A stretch of 64,000 nt of DNA from Weissella thailandensis. Lineage in GTDB: Bacteria > Bacillota > Bacilli > Lactobacillales > Lactobacillaceae. Shown piece by piece: positions 36,933 to 45,671 of the stretch. Location of the stretch: the NCBI RefSeq assembly GCF_005405465.1, contig NZ_BJEC01000001.1, forward strand, positions 26,332 to 90,331, written 5' to 3'. Position numbers and translations under genes: made by a program. The notes below the pieces were generated by a model. That model had not been told where the DNA came from and ran no database searches. It worked only from the letters and a program-made list of their open reading frames with translations. Every line of letters starts with the position of its first letter. Position 1 is the stretch's first letter.

Positions 36933-38822
36933 ATGACAGCAAAGTTAGAATGGTTAGATGATCCAACTGTGTTTAGAATAGGTAAATTGCCTGCGCATAG
37001 TGATCACACAGTCTATCACTCAGCAGCTGAAATAACGCAAGGTGAATCAAGTTTGATTAGTAGTTTGGATGGAACGTGGCGGATCCATTTTGCAAAAACA
37101 CCTGCCGAACGATTACTTAATTTTGAAGATATAAATTTTAATACTGAAAATTTTGATGATATTCAAGTGCCAGGTCATATTGAGCTTCAAAACTTTGGTC
37201 AAATTCAATATATTAATACCTTGTATCCGTGGGAAGGAAAAATTTATCGTCGACCACCTTATGCATTAGGTACCGATAAGACATACCCAGGTATTTTTAG
37301 TGATGCCAGTGATAATACGGTTGGTCAATATGTCAAAACGTTCAACCTGCCAGAAAACTTTAATGGGCATGATGTGCATATTCAATTCGATGGTGTCGAA
37401 GAAGCCATGTACATTTGGTTAAATGGTCAGTTTATTGGTTATTCTGAAGATAGTTTCTCACGTGCAGAGTTTGATTTAACACCTTACTTAGTAGCTGGTG
37501 AAAATAAATTGGCAGTTGAGGTATTTAAGTATAGTACAGCTGCTTTTATTGAAGATCAGGATATGTTCCGCTTTTCAGGTATTTTCCGTAGTGTTAATTT
37601 AATTGCTATCCCACAAGTTAACGTGGTCGATGTCCATCTTAAGCCGGTTGTGGCTGCTGACTTACATTCAGGAGACTTATCGATTGGTTTAACATTAGCG
37701 GGTGATTTAACTGATACGACTGCCCAAATTACTGTTAACAATCCACGCGGGGAAACAGTACTCGATCGAACAGTAACAGCAGAGCAACACATTCAGCTTA
37801 GTGAAGCTTTTGATGATATTGCACTTTGGTCGCACCGACAACCTGATTTATATGAATTAACGATTACTATTTTTGATTCAGATAAGCAAATTATTGCGGT
37901 GGTACCATACAATTTTGGTTTCCGTCGTTTGGTTAAAGACGATGATAATCGTGTGACGATCAATGGGGTGCCTTTGCACCTAAATGGTGTTAATCGTCAT
38001 GAATGGAGTCCTGTCGGTGGCCGTAACGTTACGCTTGATGAGATGGAAACTGATATTGAAATATTTAAAGAAAACAATATCAATGCTGTACGCACATCAC
38101 ATTATCCTAACCAAATTCCTTGGTATGGTATGTGTGACGAGGCCGGTATTTATATGATGGCTGAAACTAATTTAGAATCCCATGGTAGTTGGCAAAAAAT
38201 GGGTGCAGTTGAACCATCTTATAATATCCCTGGTTCAATACCAGAGTGGTTAGATGTTGTTTTGGACCGTGCAAAGTCAAACTTTGAACAATTTAAGAAT
38301 CATCCATCTATTTTGTTCTGGTCATTAGGAAATGAATCATATACTGGTGATAATACTGTTGCCATGGATCAATACTTTAAGTCTGTTGATGATTCACGTT
38401 TGACACATTATGAAGGTATCTTCCAAAATCGTGTCGACGAGGACCGTATGTCAGATGTTGAAAGTCGTATGTATGCATCACCTGCGGATATTAAAGACTA
38501 TTTATCAAATAATCCGAAAAAGCCATACCTAAACTGTGAATACATGCATAGTATGGGAAATTCAGTGGGTGGCTTTGACGAATATGTCCAACTATATGAT
38601 GAATTTGATACCTATTTGGGTGGCTTTATTTGGGATTACATTGACCAAGCTTTGTATGTAACCGATGAAGTAACTGGTAAGCAGGTGCTTCGTTATGGTG
38701 GTGACTTTGATGAGCGCCATTCAGACTATGAATTTTCAGGGGATGGGATTGTCTTTGCCAATCGCCAACCTAAGCCAGCAATACAGGAGGTAAGCTATTA
38801 TTATGGACGCTACGATAACTAA
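36933..38822 (+). CDS. lacL: Beta-galactosidase large subunit
   Basis: This 629-aa protein is a glycoside hydrolase family 2 subunit that cleaves lactose. It holds the sugar-binding jelly roll ([20 protein letters not shown]), the immunoglobulin-like domain and the TIM barrel with acid/base Glu in SLGNESYTG and nucleophile Glu in [11 protein letters not shown]. LacL alone is inactive in this family and needs LacM. The two genes overlap by 20 nt, so translation is coupled. Confidence 0.96.
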   Translation: MTAKLEWLDDPTVFRIGKLPAHSDHTVYHSAAEITQGESSLISSLDGTWRIHFAKTPAERLLNFEDINFNTENFDDIQVPGHIELQNFGQIQYINTLYPWEGKIYRRPPYALGTDKTYPGIFSDASDNTVGQYVKTFNLPENFNGHDVHIQFDGVEEAMYIWLNGQFIGYSEDSFSRAEFDLTPYLVAGENKLAVEVFKYSTAAFIEDQDMFRFSGIFRSVNLIAIPQVNVVDVHLKPVVAADLHSGDLSIGLTLAGDLTDTTAQITVNNPRGETVLDRTVTAEQHIQLSEAFDDIALWSHRQPDLYELTITIFDSDKQIIAVVPYNFGFRRLVKDDDNRVTINGVPLHLNGVNRHEWSPVGGRNVTLDEMETDIEIFKENNINAVRTSHYPNQIPWYGMCDEAGIYMMAETNLESHGSWQKMGAVEPSYNIPGSIPEWLDVVLDRAKSNFEQFKNHPSILFWSLGNESYTGDNTVAMDQYFKSVDDSRLTHYEGIFQNRVDEDRMSDVESRMYASPADIKDYLSNNPKKPYLNCEYMHSMGNSVGGFDEYVQLYDEFDTYLGGFIWDYIDQALYVTDEVTGKQVLRYGGDFDERHSDYEFSGDGIVFANRQPKPAIQEVSYYYGRYDN

Positions 38823-39768
38823 TCAGTTACAAATTGTATATGGTGACGGATCCCTAGGTGTACAAGGCGAAAATTTCCATTATTTATTCAGTTATGAAAA
38901 GGGTGGTCTTGAATCATTAAATGTTAACGGTAAAGAATGGTTATATCGTGTACCCAAATTAACTTTCTGGCGAGCAACGACTGATAATGATCGCGGTAGT
39001 CATTTTTCAACCAAATCAGCAGCCTGGTTTGGTGCAGATATGTTTACTGAAGCTACTTCAGTAACAGTGGCCGTTGATGGTGAAGAACTTGGATTGCCAA
39101 TTGCACCAGAAAACAATCGTTTTTCAGCCAATGAACATGCTGATTCAGTTTCATTGACCTATACGTTTTTAACAGCGACAACGCCAGAAACGACAGTTAA
39201 GGTTATTTACACAATTGTTGCCAATGGACAACTCAATATCCAAGTTGATTATACTGGAAAAGCCGGCTTACCGGAGCTGCCGACATTAGGATTACGTTTT
39301 GTGATGCCAACAGTTGCGGATGGTTATAGCTATTCAGGATTATCTGGTGAGACGTATCCCGACCGGATGACTGGTGGTCAAATTGGTACTTATGAGGTAT
39401 CAGGCTTACCATTAACGCCTTACATCGTGCCTCAAGAAATGGGGATGCATATGCAAACCTCAAGTTTAACGGTTAGTCGTTCAACTAGCCTGAATAATGC
39501 TGATACGTCGACAGAGGCGGGACTATTGACCTTTAAGCAGTTAAACGAACCTTTTGCATTCTCTGCATTGCCATATACGGCGATTGACATAGAAAATGCC
39601 ACGCATATCGAAGAACTACCAGTTCCAAGAAGAACAGTTGTTACCGTATATGGTGAGGTACGTGGAGTTGGTGGTATTGATAGCTGGGGAACAGATGTAC
39701 AACCGCCATATCATATCTCAGCAGAAACTGATCACACATTTGATTTTACAATTCAACCAACAAAATAA
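38803..39768 (+). CDS. lacM: Beta-galactosidase small subunit
   Basis: This 321-aa protein corresponds to the C-terminal domain 5 of single-chain beta-galactosidases ([12 protein letters not shown] near the start, a beta-sandwich, and [16 protein letters not shown] near the end). It completes the LacL active site. AGGAGG inside the end of lacL serves its ATG. Both subunits are full length, so lactose hydrolysis should work. No lactose permease is in the window. Confidence 0.96.
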   Translation: MDATITNQLQIVYGDGSLGVQGENFHYLFSYEKGGLESLNVNGKEWLYRVPKLTFWRATTDNDRGSHFSTKSAAWFGADMFTEATSVTVAVDGEELGLPIAPENNRFSANEHADSVSLTYTFLTATTPETTVKVIYTIVANGQLNIQVDYTGKAGLPELPTLGLRFVMPTVADGYSYSGLSGETYPDRMTGGQIGTYEVSGLPLTPYIVPQEMGMHMQTSSLTVSRSTSLNNADTSTEAGLLTFKQLNEPFAFSALPYTAIDIENATHIEELPVPRRTVVTVYGEVRGVGGIDSWGTDVQPPYHISAETDHTFDFTIQPTK

Positions 39769-39783
39769 TAAATAAAGTTAATA

Positions 39784-39818
39784 AACTTCATGCTGATTAA
39801 ATTTGGCATGAAGTTTTT
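39784..39818 (+). terminator. Terminator of lacLM
   Basis: AACTTCATGC (39784-39793) pairs with GCATGAAGTT (39806-39815), and T's follow. Confidence 0.88.
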
Positions 39819-39900
39819 AATTTCTTGAAATTTCTAACAATTATACCAAAATTCTGATAGAATATATCCTTGTGTTCAAAAAAGAAAGAGGTATAAAAGA

Positions 39901-40602
39901 TTGGCATATTTTAAATGGCTTTATAGAGAAATTACATCAATTAATACGGCTGGTAGTGTCATGCTGGCATTTATTTTTGGTGTGCAGTTAGCATTATTTT
40001 TGAGTAGCCCAATCACACTACTATCTGCTATTACGCTATTAGCGACTTTAATCGGCTCAGCTTGCACTGTTTATATGATGATTGGTAAACCAATTAATGG
40101 TTTATTAGGATTAATTAGTGCACTAGGCTATATTTACATTAATTGGCAAGCCGGACATTATGCATCTGTTCTTGACCAATTCGTGTTCATCTTGTTAATT
40201 GATATTCCTTTGATTATCACATGGAAATCATGGGGACATCGTATTGTTGATGGTGTCAAATTCTTGCGTTTGCGAGGATGGGTGTTAACGATTATATGTA
40301 TGTTATTGCTATGGTGGCCAGTCTTTTGGATTTATACACAATTAGGCGATACTAATCCAGTTTGGGATGCGCTTGTCTTAATTATTGGTGGCACAGCCTC
40401 GCTATATGTGTTCGTTGGATATGGTGACTCATATACGCTTTGGTTATTATCTGATGCGGTAAACATTTTGCTTTGGGTCACAGCCCTATTTGCAGGCTAT
40501 TCAGCCAGCTCATTACCAATGTTGTTGACAATGTCCTTCTATCTAGCAACAGCATTGTATGGCCGTTTCTGGTCGATTTGGAGTAAGCCTAAGACTAATT
40601 AA
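39901..40602 (+). CDS. pnuC: PnuC-family nicotinamide riboside transporter
   Basis: This 233-aa membrane protein has about seven helices. The WKSWG region (TWKSWGHRIVDG) and the tryptophan-rich C-terminal segments (YTLWLLSDAVNILLW) are typical of PnuC, which takes up nicotinamide riboside for NAD synthesis. The start is TTG 39901, with AAGAGG about 9 nt upstream. It is a single-gene unit between terminators. Confidence 0.88.
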   Translation: MAYFKWLYREITSINTAGSVMLAFIFGVQLALFLSSPITLLSAITLLATLIGSACTVYMMIGKPINGLLGLISALGYIYINWQAGHYASVLDQFVFILLIDIPLIITWKSWGHRIVDGVKFLRLRGWVLTIICMLLLWWPVFWIYTQLGDTNPVWDALVLIIGGTASLYVFVGYGDSYTLWLLSDAVNILLWVTALFAGYSASSLPMLLTMSFYLATALYGRFWSIWSKPKTN

Positions 40603-40682
40603 TTTTAGGCAGCTTTAACTTTTGCATATTATAATTAATCATTGTAGGTAGTGAGATGCTGCCTATATTTTTACTACAAGTG

Positions 40683-40724
40683 TACCTATCTTCGCCTTAC
40701 TGGTGGAGATAGGTATATTTTTTT
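40683..40724 (+). terminator. Terminator after pnuC
   Basis: TACCTATCT (40683-40691) pairs with AGATAGGTA (40707-40715) followed by a long T run. A second weaker hairpin (AACGCCTAC/GTAGACGTT) follows at 40731-40761. Confidence 0.82.
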
Positions 40725-40990
40725 ACAAAAAACGCCTACTCCTTGGCTGTGGGTAGACGTTTACGTAATTAGAATTGGGACTCTATTACACCCATAATAT
40801 TAACATCAGGACTTCTAGTTTTCAATACTAAATAACAAAGAGTTGATTTGAGTTATGATGATAATAGTTATTAGTTTCGATAAATAATTAATAGGTAATG
40901 CTATCGTCAGGTAGTTTCATACAAACCATGTTACAATGTACCTATAAGCAGATGATGAGCTTATTAAATAATATAGTGGGGGGTATATCT

Positions 40991-41122
40991 ATGAAAAAAA
41001 GTGAAGAAAAATCAAAATCAAGCCTTTTGGAAAAGATCATGCTAGCAATTACTGTATTTCAATTCATTTCAAATCTGTATGGCAAGTTTAAAAGACATTC
41101 ACAACGCAAGCACAATAAATAA
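40991..41122 (+). CDS. Small basic membrane-associated protein (43 aa)
   Basis: ATG 40991 follows GGGGGG with good spacing. The peptide has a charged start, one short hydrophobic stretch (KIMLAITVFQFISNLYG) and a very basic end (KFKRHSQRKHNK). It is followed 22 nt later by another small membrane gene, suggesting a two-gene unit. Function is unknown; small toxin-like or membrane-stress peptides have this look, but nothing proves it. Confidence 0.5.
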   Translation: MKKSEEKSKSSLLEKIMLAITVFQFISNLYGKFKRHSQRKHNK

Positions 41123-41144
41123 TCTTGACATTTAGGAGAATATA

Positions 41145-41279
41145 ATGGGAAAAATTTTGAAAGTTATATTATCAACTGTTTTTATAGCAGGTAGCATTGC
41201 TGCTCTGACAACTATTTTTATATTAAAGAAAGTAGACCGTGCTGGTGACCAATTACAAGATAAGATTTATGATAATTAG
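41145..41279 (+). CDS. Small single-pass membrane protein (44 aa)
   Basis: ATG 41145 is preceded by TAGGAGAA. One N-terminal membrane helix (about residues 5-27) is followed by a charged tail ending KIYDN. It lies just after the 43-aa gene. A further short hydrophobic frame (TTG 41292, about 15 residues) follows but is too short to support. Confidence 0.5.
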   Translation: MGKILKVILSTVFIAGSIAALTTIFILKKVDRAGDQLQDKIYDN

Positions 41280-41360
41280 CTAGGAATAATTGATTGATAA
41301 TTGTAGGTATTATTATCCTACTGCTTGTCGGTTTATAAAGAGTAATAGTGAAATCAGGAG

Positions 41361-41391
41361 ACACTTTAAAATGAATTTAAGGTGTTTTCTT
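41361..41391 (+). terminator. Hairpin terminator after small membrane genes
   Basis: ACACTTTAAA (41361-41370) pairs with TTTAAGGTGT (41376-41385) with T's after it. Confidence 0.72.
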
Positions 41392-41503
41392 TTATTTTAG
41401 TTTAGCATTTTTAGATAAATATACTTTAAATACTATTTTTCATATCATTAACAGCGATTCTATCGTATACTAGTAGTTGTTAAAAATGAGGAGGTATTTT
41501 AAT

Positions 41504-41758
41504 ATGATTGGATTACATGTGTTTTTTGGAGTCATGATCGTTGTAGGCGCAGTGATGTCTGCTGTTTCTTTTCAAGGTGACACTGATAAATTAACGAAAT
41601 GGCAAAAGGTTTCACTTATTGTGACAACATCAGCTATTGGTTTGACCATCGTTTCTGTTGTTTCAGTATACGCATCTATTTACATTGGTTTGCTACTATT
41701 TGTTATGTTAGCTGCCTATGAATATTTTGCTTTCTTACGAGTAGTACGTGAGAAGTAA
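41504..41758 (+). CDS. Hypothetical three-helix membrane protein
   Basis: This 84-aa protein has hydrophobic helices at about residues 3-22, 38-56 and 58-78. GAGGAGG precedes ATG 41504, which I prefer over the upstream start in frame. No family recognised. Confidence 0.6.
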   Translation: MIGLHVFFGVMIVVGAVMSAVSFQGDTDKLTKWQKVSLIVTTSAIGLTIVSVVSVYASIYIGLLLFVMLAAYEYFAFLRVVREK

Positions 41759-41775
41759 TATTTAACAATGAAATT

Positions 41776-41826
41776 AAATTAACCCCCGTAAGCTAGCGTG
41801 TATGCAAAGTTTACGGGGGTTAATTT
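41776..41826. terminator. Convergent terminator with 16-bp perfect stem
   Basis: AAATTAACCCCCGTAA (41776-41791) and its exact complement (41811-41826). It serves the plus-strand gene ending at 41758 and the minus-strand gene ending at 41779, and the last codons of the latter run through the stem. Confidence 0.88.
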
Positions 41827-42159
41827 AATCTTATTTAGTAATAGTGTGTTAGTTAATAAAACTGGTATTCTTAGCTTTATACCGACCCAAAAACTATAAA
41901 TGCCCACTGTGATGATCATTAGAAATAGCCACTTAATCCAATTACCAAATAGTCCAACAGCTGAACCACTGAATTGCATCCGATGACCATCAATAACAGT
42001 ATGATTTATTTTCCAGCCGTAGACCATAACTAATGACCAAGGGTATAAAATACCAACCGAAAAAATTGTGACTAAAAACCCTAAAATTGTCCAGCCGATT
42101 AGAGGTAATAATCCGCCATCAAAAAATGATGCTCGACCGAACTTTCTTTCTGGTCCCAT
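41779..42159 (-). CDS. DUF898-like membrane protein
   Basis: This 126-aa protein has two or three membrane helices, with the repeated pattern FFDGGLLPLIGW...LYPWSLVMVYGWKINHTVIDGHRMQFSG...FWVGIKLR typical of DUF898/YjgN-like proteins. The C-terminal 25 residues do not fit the family and read into the terminator stem, so the end may be altered. TAGGAGT precedes the ATG. A leader motif shared with two prophage genes lies just upstream. Confidence 0.65.
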   Translation of the reverse strand: MGPERKFGRASFFDGGLLPLIGWTILGFLVTIFSVGILYPWSLVMVYGWKINHTVIDGHRMQFSGSAVGLFGNWIKWLFLMIITVGIYSFWVGIKLRIPVLLTNTLLLNKIKLTPVNFAYTLAYGG

Positions 42160-42206
42160 TTCATTACTCCTAGATAGCTTTTAACGTGATTCCTTCCTGC
42201 GCGTTG
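42160..42206 (-). promoter_or_regulatory. Shared 5' leader motif, copy A
   Basis: On the plus strand AGCTTTTAACGTGATTCCTT (42176-42195), then CCTGCGCGTT. Closely matching versions lie upstream of the prophage OLD-like gene (about 48416-48444) and the PH-domain gene (about 49638-49665). Each lies in the untranslated leader of a minus-strand gene. Confidence 0.5.
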
Positions 42207-42233
42207 ATGTTATATAATCGGTCGGTTAACTTT

Positions 42234-42716
42234 TTATTTTGGTAATAAGTTAGCTTTTTGATTATCAAACTCTTTTTGAGTTATTGCTCCTTTATCGAGA
42301 AGTTCTTTATATTTTAATAGTTCATCTGCGGGAGACGGATTTTTTTTATTTTTTTCAGATCCATATTTTTTGAGTAACCAAGCAATATACGGGATAAATA
42401 TTGCTGTGCACACAGTTATAATTGGTTCTATAATTTTCCATGGTTGTGCCATTAGTTCTATTGAGAAATAAAAGGCTAGAAGTAAATTGGTTACTACTAC
42501 TAATATTTTTGTTAAGTTTTTTGAGTTTTCTTTTTTGTCTATATAATCTATTAAATAATGTACTTCAAAAACTGCTAATTCAATGAAAATAAATAAAGGG
42601 GCTACGAATGCTATCGAGTTCACATGATTCAGAAGTACACTATTATAAATGGTAAGGTTATTATAGTTCATATCATAAATATTTGCATAGACATTATAAA
42701 TTATAATAGCTATCAA
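42234..42716 (-). CDS. Membrane protein with C-terminal SHOCT domain
   Basis: This protein of about 160 aa has several membrane helices in its first 110 residues. It ends in a SHOCT-type motif (LLKYKELLDKGAITQKEFDN) that often mediates oligomerisation. The given TTG start is doubtful. The same frame is open upstream to about 42770 with hydrophobic, plausible sequence (KRFICITIISLILL) but no ATG, so the true start may be non-standard or lost. The small gene at 42785 overlaps this upstream extension. Confidence 0.6.
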   Translation of the reverse strand: MIAIIIYNVYANIYDMNYNNLTIYNSVLLNHVNSIAFVAPLFIFIELAVFEVHYLIDYIDKKENSKNLTKILVVVTNLLLAFYFSIELMAQPWKIIEPIITVCTAIFIPYIAWLLKKYGSEKNKKNPSPADELLKYKELLDKGAITQKEFDNQKANLLPK

Positions 42717-42784
42717 TAGTATAAGTGAAATTATCGTTATACAAATAAAGCGTTTGGTTCTATGTGAACTTTTCCATAATATTT

Positions 42785-42934
42785 TCAGATTTTTTTAATA
42801 TCAGAAAATCTTGCATGATAATTATTATTTGATTTTCCATTATCTACAGTTTGTAGGCGCGTTTCTTTTGTTGTGATTGTATTTGTTTTATTCTTATCTA
42901 ACTTGTCTGAAGAACTTCTTAATTTTTTTTGCAT
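42785..42934 (-). CDS. Hypothetical small protein (49 aa)
   Basis: I chose the ATG at 42934 because AAAGGAATAGT lies just before it. The peptide is polar and Lys/Thr/Asn-rich with no membrane helix. It runs into the start region of the SHOCT-domain gene, so the two may be translationally linked. No family recognised. Confidence 0.4.
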   Translation of the reverse strand: MQKKLRSSSDKLDKNKTNTITTKETRLQTVDNGKSNNNYHARFSDIKKI

Positions 42935-42970
42935 ACTATTCCTTTCTATACATAAAAATATGTATACCAT

Positions 42971-43355
42971 CAGTATAGTTGTTTTTGTTAACCATTCAAA
43001 AATTTCGTCAATAATTAGAATACATTTGCTTGGATATAGACCGGCAAGTCATTAGAGATACTGTGATACATTCGTATCCAATTACTTTTTTTGATTAGAC
43101 TATCAATAATAAATTCCTCAACTTATCGATGATTAACGATTAGATATATTAAAACAACAAGGCAGCTAATAACTATTGATAATTGCGAACGCTGGTTTTA
43201 AACAAGTCTATTAGAATTTTACCAAGCTGGTTATATATAATGTAATTGCCATAAAAGATAATGCAGGAGAAGTAGTATCATCGTAATGAATCATTTAGGA
43301 GTATCAGGTCCATAAAAATTAGAAATGACAGGTGGATACGTTAAAAATTATGTGG
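42971..43355. other. Degenerate intergenic region
   Basis: About 385 bases with no intact gene or clear signal. Frames are short and broken. Together with the following phage fragments it looks like decayed DNA left by earlier insertions near this site. Confidence 0.4.
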
Positions 43356-43476
43356 TAATTGGATCATGCTACACAGTATAAAGGTAGATCGAATGATTGC
43401 CAACAAACGTAGGTATGAAATACAAGTCAAAATCATACCACTAGTCAATCAGAAAATAGCTGAGGGTCTAGTACTG
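43356..43476 (+). pseudogene. Degenerate fragment of a phage RusA-type resolvase gene
   Basis: This stretch aligns with 57402-57520 inside the resident prophage's RusA-like gene. The shared runs are AATTGGATCATGCTACAC, TCGAATGATTGCCAACAAAC and AAATCATACCACT. Reading frames are broken and the rest of the gene is absent. It lies about 0.7 kb outside the prophage edge, so it is likely debris of an earlier related phage rather than part of the resident one. Confidence 0.8.
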
Positions 43477-43606
43477 GAATGAAGCATTTTTAGGTTTTGC
43501 GGATATATACGATTTACCGACAATATAGACTCTGAAAAGTTTGCTATAAGTTCACATAAAGCGCACATTTGTCAGCTACACATAAATATAATATTGGAAA
43601 ACGTTG

Positions 43607-43851
43607 ATGAGAAAAGTAATTATTACAACGACTATTTTTCTAGCTGTTTTTGTAGGCGGTTCGCTTTTCCTGGTGATTATAATACACATCAAGAAATATA
43701 TGGCTGCCCCGAAAAAAGTTGGGAAGATTTACCATTTTATATTCAATCTGATACGATGGATTTCAATAAATTTATGTGTAGTTTAATCATTAGTTATGAT
43801 GATTTAAAAAAGCACGTAGCAGATGAAGTGACAAAATACAAATTGTTGTAA
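43607..43851 (+). pseudogene. Frameshifted small membrane/exported protein gene
   Basis: ATG 43607 opens a frame with a basic start and membrane helix (MRKVIITTTIFLAVFVGG). A frame change near CCCCGAAAAAAGTT (43715-43728) joins it to a second frame that reads SWEDLPFYIQSDTMDF and ends KYKLL at 43851. The two halves fit together as one protein of about 80 aa. No family recognised. Confidence 0.45.
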
Positions 43852-43898
43852 TGGTAACAATACGAATATTGGCAGTTATTTAGATTTTTGACAACATG

Positions 43899-43995
43899 AT
43901 AAATACGCAACAGATATCAATTGGTCGTGGTGATGTTGACCTTGATTTGTACGATAAGCAAGCCGCACAGGCACGTTTATTTAAGCAATCCTGAA
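43899..43995 (+). other. Short open-frame remnant
   Basis: ATG 43899 opens a 32-residue frame (MINTQQISIGRGDVDLDLYD and on to FKQS). No ribosome site. It may be the tail of a lost gene; a strong terminator follows at 44018. Confidence 0.25.
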
Positions 43996-44017
43996 AGATG
44001 ATGATGGTAGAAAAATT

Positions 44018-44063
44018 AAGCCTACTAGGTTATGTTAAACTGCATAACCTAGTAGGCTTTTTT
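44018..44063 (+). terminator. Terminator with 17-bp perfect stem
   Basis: AAGCCTACTAGGTTATG (44018-44034) and its exact complement (44043-44059), followed by T's. Confidence 0.92.
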
Positions 44064-44207
44064 TCATGTTTCAGATAAGATAGTATAATAATAGTTAGAG
44101 TTAAAAAATAAGGTTAAACTTAATTAAAATAAATATAAAAATCATTTGTTAAGATTTTTGTTAAGATAAAAATTAAAAGTGTTGACAAAAAGGGGTTTAC
44201 AAGAGAT

Positions 44208-44243
44208 ATGCCAGAGCTACCAGAAGTGCCTAGGGTGTATTAG
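44208..44243 (+). pseudogene. mutM: Truncated 5' end of mutM (fpg) at prophage junction
   Basis: ATG CCA GAG CTA CCA GAA GTG encodes MPELPEV, the invariant N-terminus of formamidopyrimidine-DNA glycosylase, whose Pro2 and Glu3 are catalytic. After seven codons the sequence departs (PRVY, stop). The prophage integrase gene begins its 3' end 157 nt further. The simplest reading is that the phage integrated within the first codons of mutM and that the rest of mutM lies beyond the right prophage end. TTGACA at 44182 and AGGGG at 44191 are remains of its control region. Confidence 0.75.
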
Positions 44244-44254
44244 ATAATTTAATA

Positions 44255-44299
44255 AAAAGCAAGGAAAGTGTTGATATAATCGCATTTCCTTGCTTTTTT
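44255..44299. terminator. Terminator downstream of integrase
   Basis: AAGCAAGGAAA (44257-44267) pairs with TTTCCTTGCTT (44285-44295). A's precede and T's follow, so it can work on both strands. Confidence 0.85.
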
Positions 44300-44399
44300 G
44301 TATTTTTAATATTTAGCTTTATTTATGGGAAATAAGCAAAAAGTTAGCCTCTAAAGTTAGCCCTTTTATATCTATTTTAATTGGGTAGTAACTTAATAA

Positions 44400-45557
44400 T
44401 TAAAAACCATCGGACAAAATTTCACTTATCATATCATCTTGATCACTCGTGACATGGGTATAGATTTGTAAAGTCATAGCAACATCCGCATGGCCCAATC
44501 TTTTTTGAACTGCCTTAATAGGTGCAGCTTTTCCATGGCGAGCTGCTTGTTCAAAAAGAAGGGTAGCGTGAGTATGACGTAGACCATGCAATGATACATG
44601 GGTTAAATCATTATCTTCTTCTGGTAAGTCCTTGCGCATTTTCTGTAACCAACGTTCTGGAACATTAAAATCCATATAGATATGTTTACCTGGCCAGATA
44701 ATATTATTTGAATTATTAGGTGCAACAGCTTTATAAGCGTTCATGATTTCTAATGTTTTAGGATCTAAGGATAGCGTTCTGTTTCCAGAACCAGTTTTTA
44801 CCTGCTTTAAATACATATTAGTTTCATGATTTCTGTAATCTAAGCCCACGGATTTATTAACGGTCAACGAGCGCTTATTAAAATCGATATCATGCCATGT
44901 AAGAGCTAAAATTTCTCCTCTTCTTAATCCAGTGTATGCTAATAGGCGAAAGTATGCATATTGATTGATAGATTGTTTTGACCAGTAATCAAGAAAACGT
45001 TCAAGTTGATTTGAATTTAAGAAGTTTTCAAATTTACGTTCTCTAGTAGTGTTTATTTGTCGTGGGCGAGTAACCACATCAAATGGATTTCTAAAGGTAA
45101 TTTCATGTAACTGTGCGTATTGGAACAGCCGTTTCAGATATCGGCCCCAAACAACGCCAGATTTTGCCTCTGTGGCCCACTTATTCAGTTGTGTCTGTAA
45201 TTCCCCAGGAGTTATTTCATGCACCTTATGTGAGCCAATATCGGGCAATATATGGTTTAAATAATATGACTCTGTTTTTGATAAAGTAGATGCCTCAACA
45301 GAAGGGGCGTATTCCTGATGCCATTTTTCATATAGAGATGTGATAGTTATATTTTCAGCAGATAGGGCATCAGAACTGAATGCACCATTTTCACGATCCT
45401 CTAACATTTTTGCATAAGCAATTGTTGCTTCCACTGAAGTTTTAAATCCTTTTCGTTTTTTAACAATTTGCTTACCAGTGATGCTATCACGACCAATAAA
45501 TATTTGAAACTGCCAGCGCTCTTCGCCATTCTTCAATTTATACTTTTGCGGTTTCAT
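44400..45557 (-). CDS. int: Phage tyrosine integrase
   Basis: This 385-aa recombinase has an N-terminal arm-binding domain (KYKLKNGEERWQFQIFIGRD), a SAM-like core-binding domain and a catalytic domain with TGLRRGEIL, HGLRHTHATLL and GHADVAMTLQIYTHV (R, HxxR, H and Tyr). I prefer ATG 45557 (MKPQKYK, GAAAGGTG upstream) over the ATG at 45584. Its position next to the left junction is normal. It integrates and excises the prophage at the mutM start. Confidence 0.95.
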   Translation of the reverse strand: MKPQKYKLKNGEERWQFQIFIGRDSITGKQIVKKRKGFKTSVEATIAYAKMLEDRENGAFSSDALSAENITITSLYEKWHQEYAPSVEASTLSKTESYYLNHILPDIGSHKVHEITPGELQTQLNKWATEAKSGVVWGRYLKRLFQYAQLHEITFRNPFDVVTRPRQINTTRERKFENFLNSNQLERFLDYWSKQSINQYAYFRLLAYTGLRRGEILALTWHDIDFNKRSLTVNKSVGLDYRNHETNMYLKQVKTGSGNRTLSLDPKTLEIMNAYKAVAPNNSNNIIWPGKHIYMDFNVPERWLQKMRKDLPEEDNDLTHVSLHGLRHTHATLLFEQAARHGKAAPIKAVQKRLGHADVAMTLQIYTHVTSDQDDMISEILSDGF

Positions 45558-45585
45558 TGTTTGCACCTTTCTAAACTGGTACAAT

Positions 45586-45671
45586 TAATGCCATAGGCTG
45601 CTTAATTGTGGCTTGTATTTTTACTACACGCACATCCAGTTGTTTGTCGACAGGGGATGTGCGTTTTTTAT
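45586..45671 (+). ncRNA. Candidate small RNA between int and the adenine methylase gene
   Basis: On the plus strand, opposite to all neighbouring genes, TTGTTT (45557-45562), a 17-nt spacer and TACAAT (45580-45585) form a possible promoter. ACGCACATCC (45628-45637) pairs exactly with GGATGTGCGT (45655-45664), and six T's follow. The unit would give an RNA of about 80 nt. The hairpin's T run is on the plus strand, so it is not a terminator for the minus-strand genes. Confidence 0.45.

Noticed and set aside
45586-45671. Retron non-coding RNA next to the OLD-like gene
   Set aside because: There is no reverse transcriptase gene anywhere in the window, so a retron is excluded. A plain small RNA remains possible.
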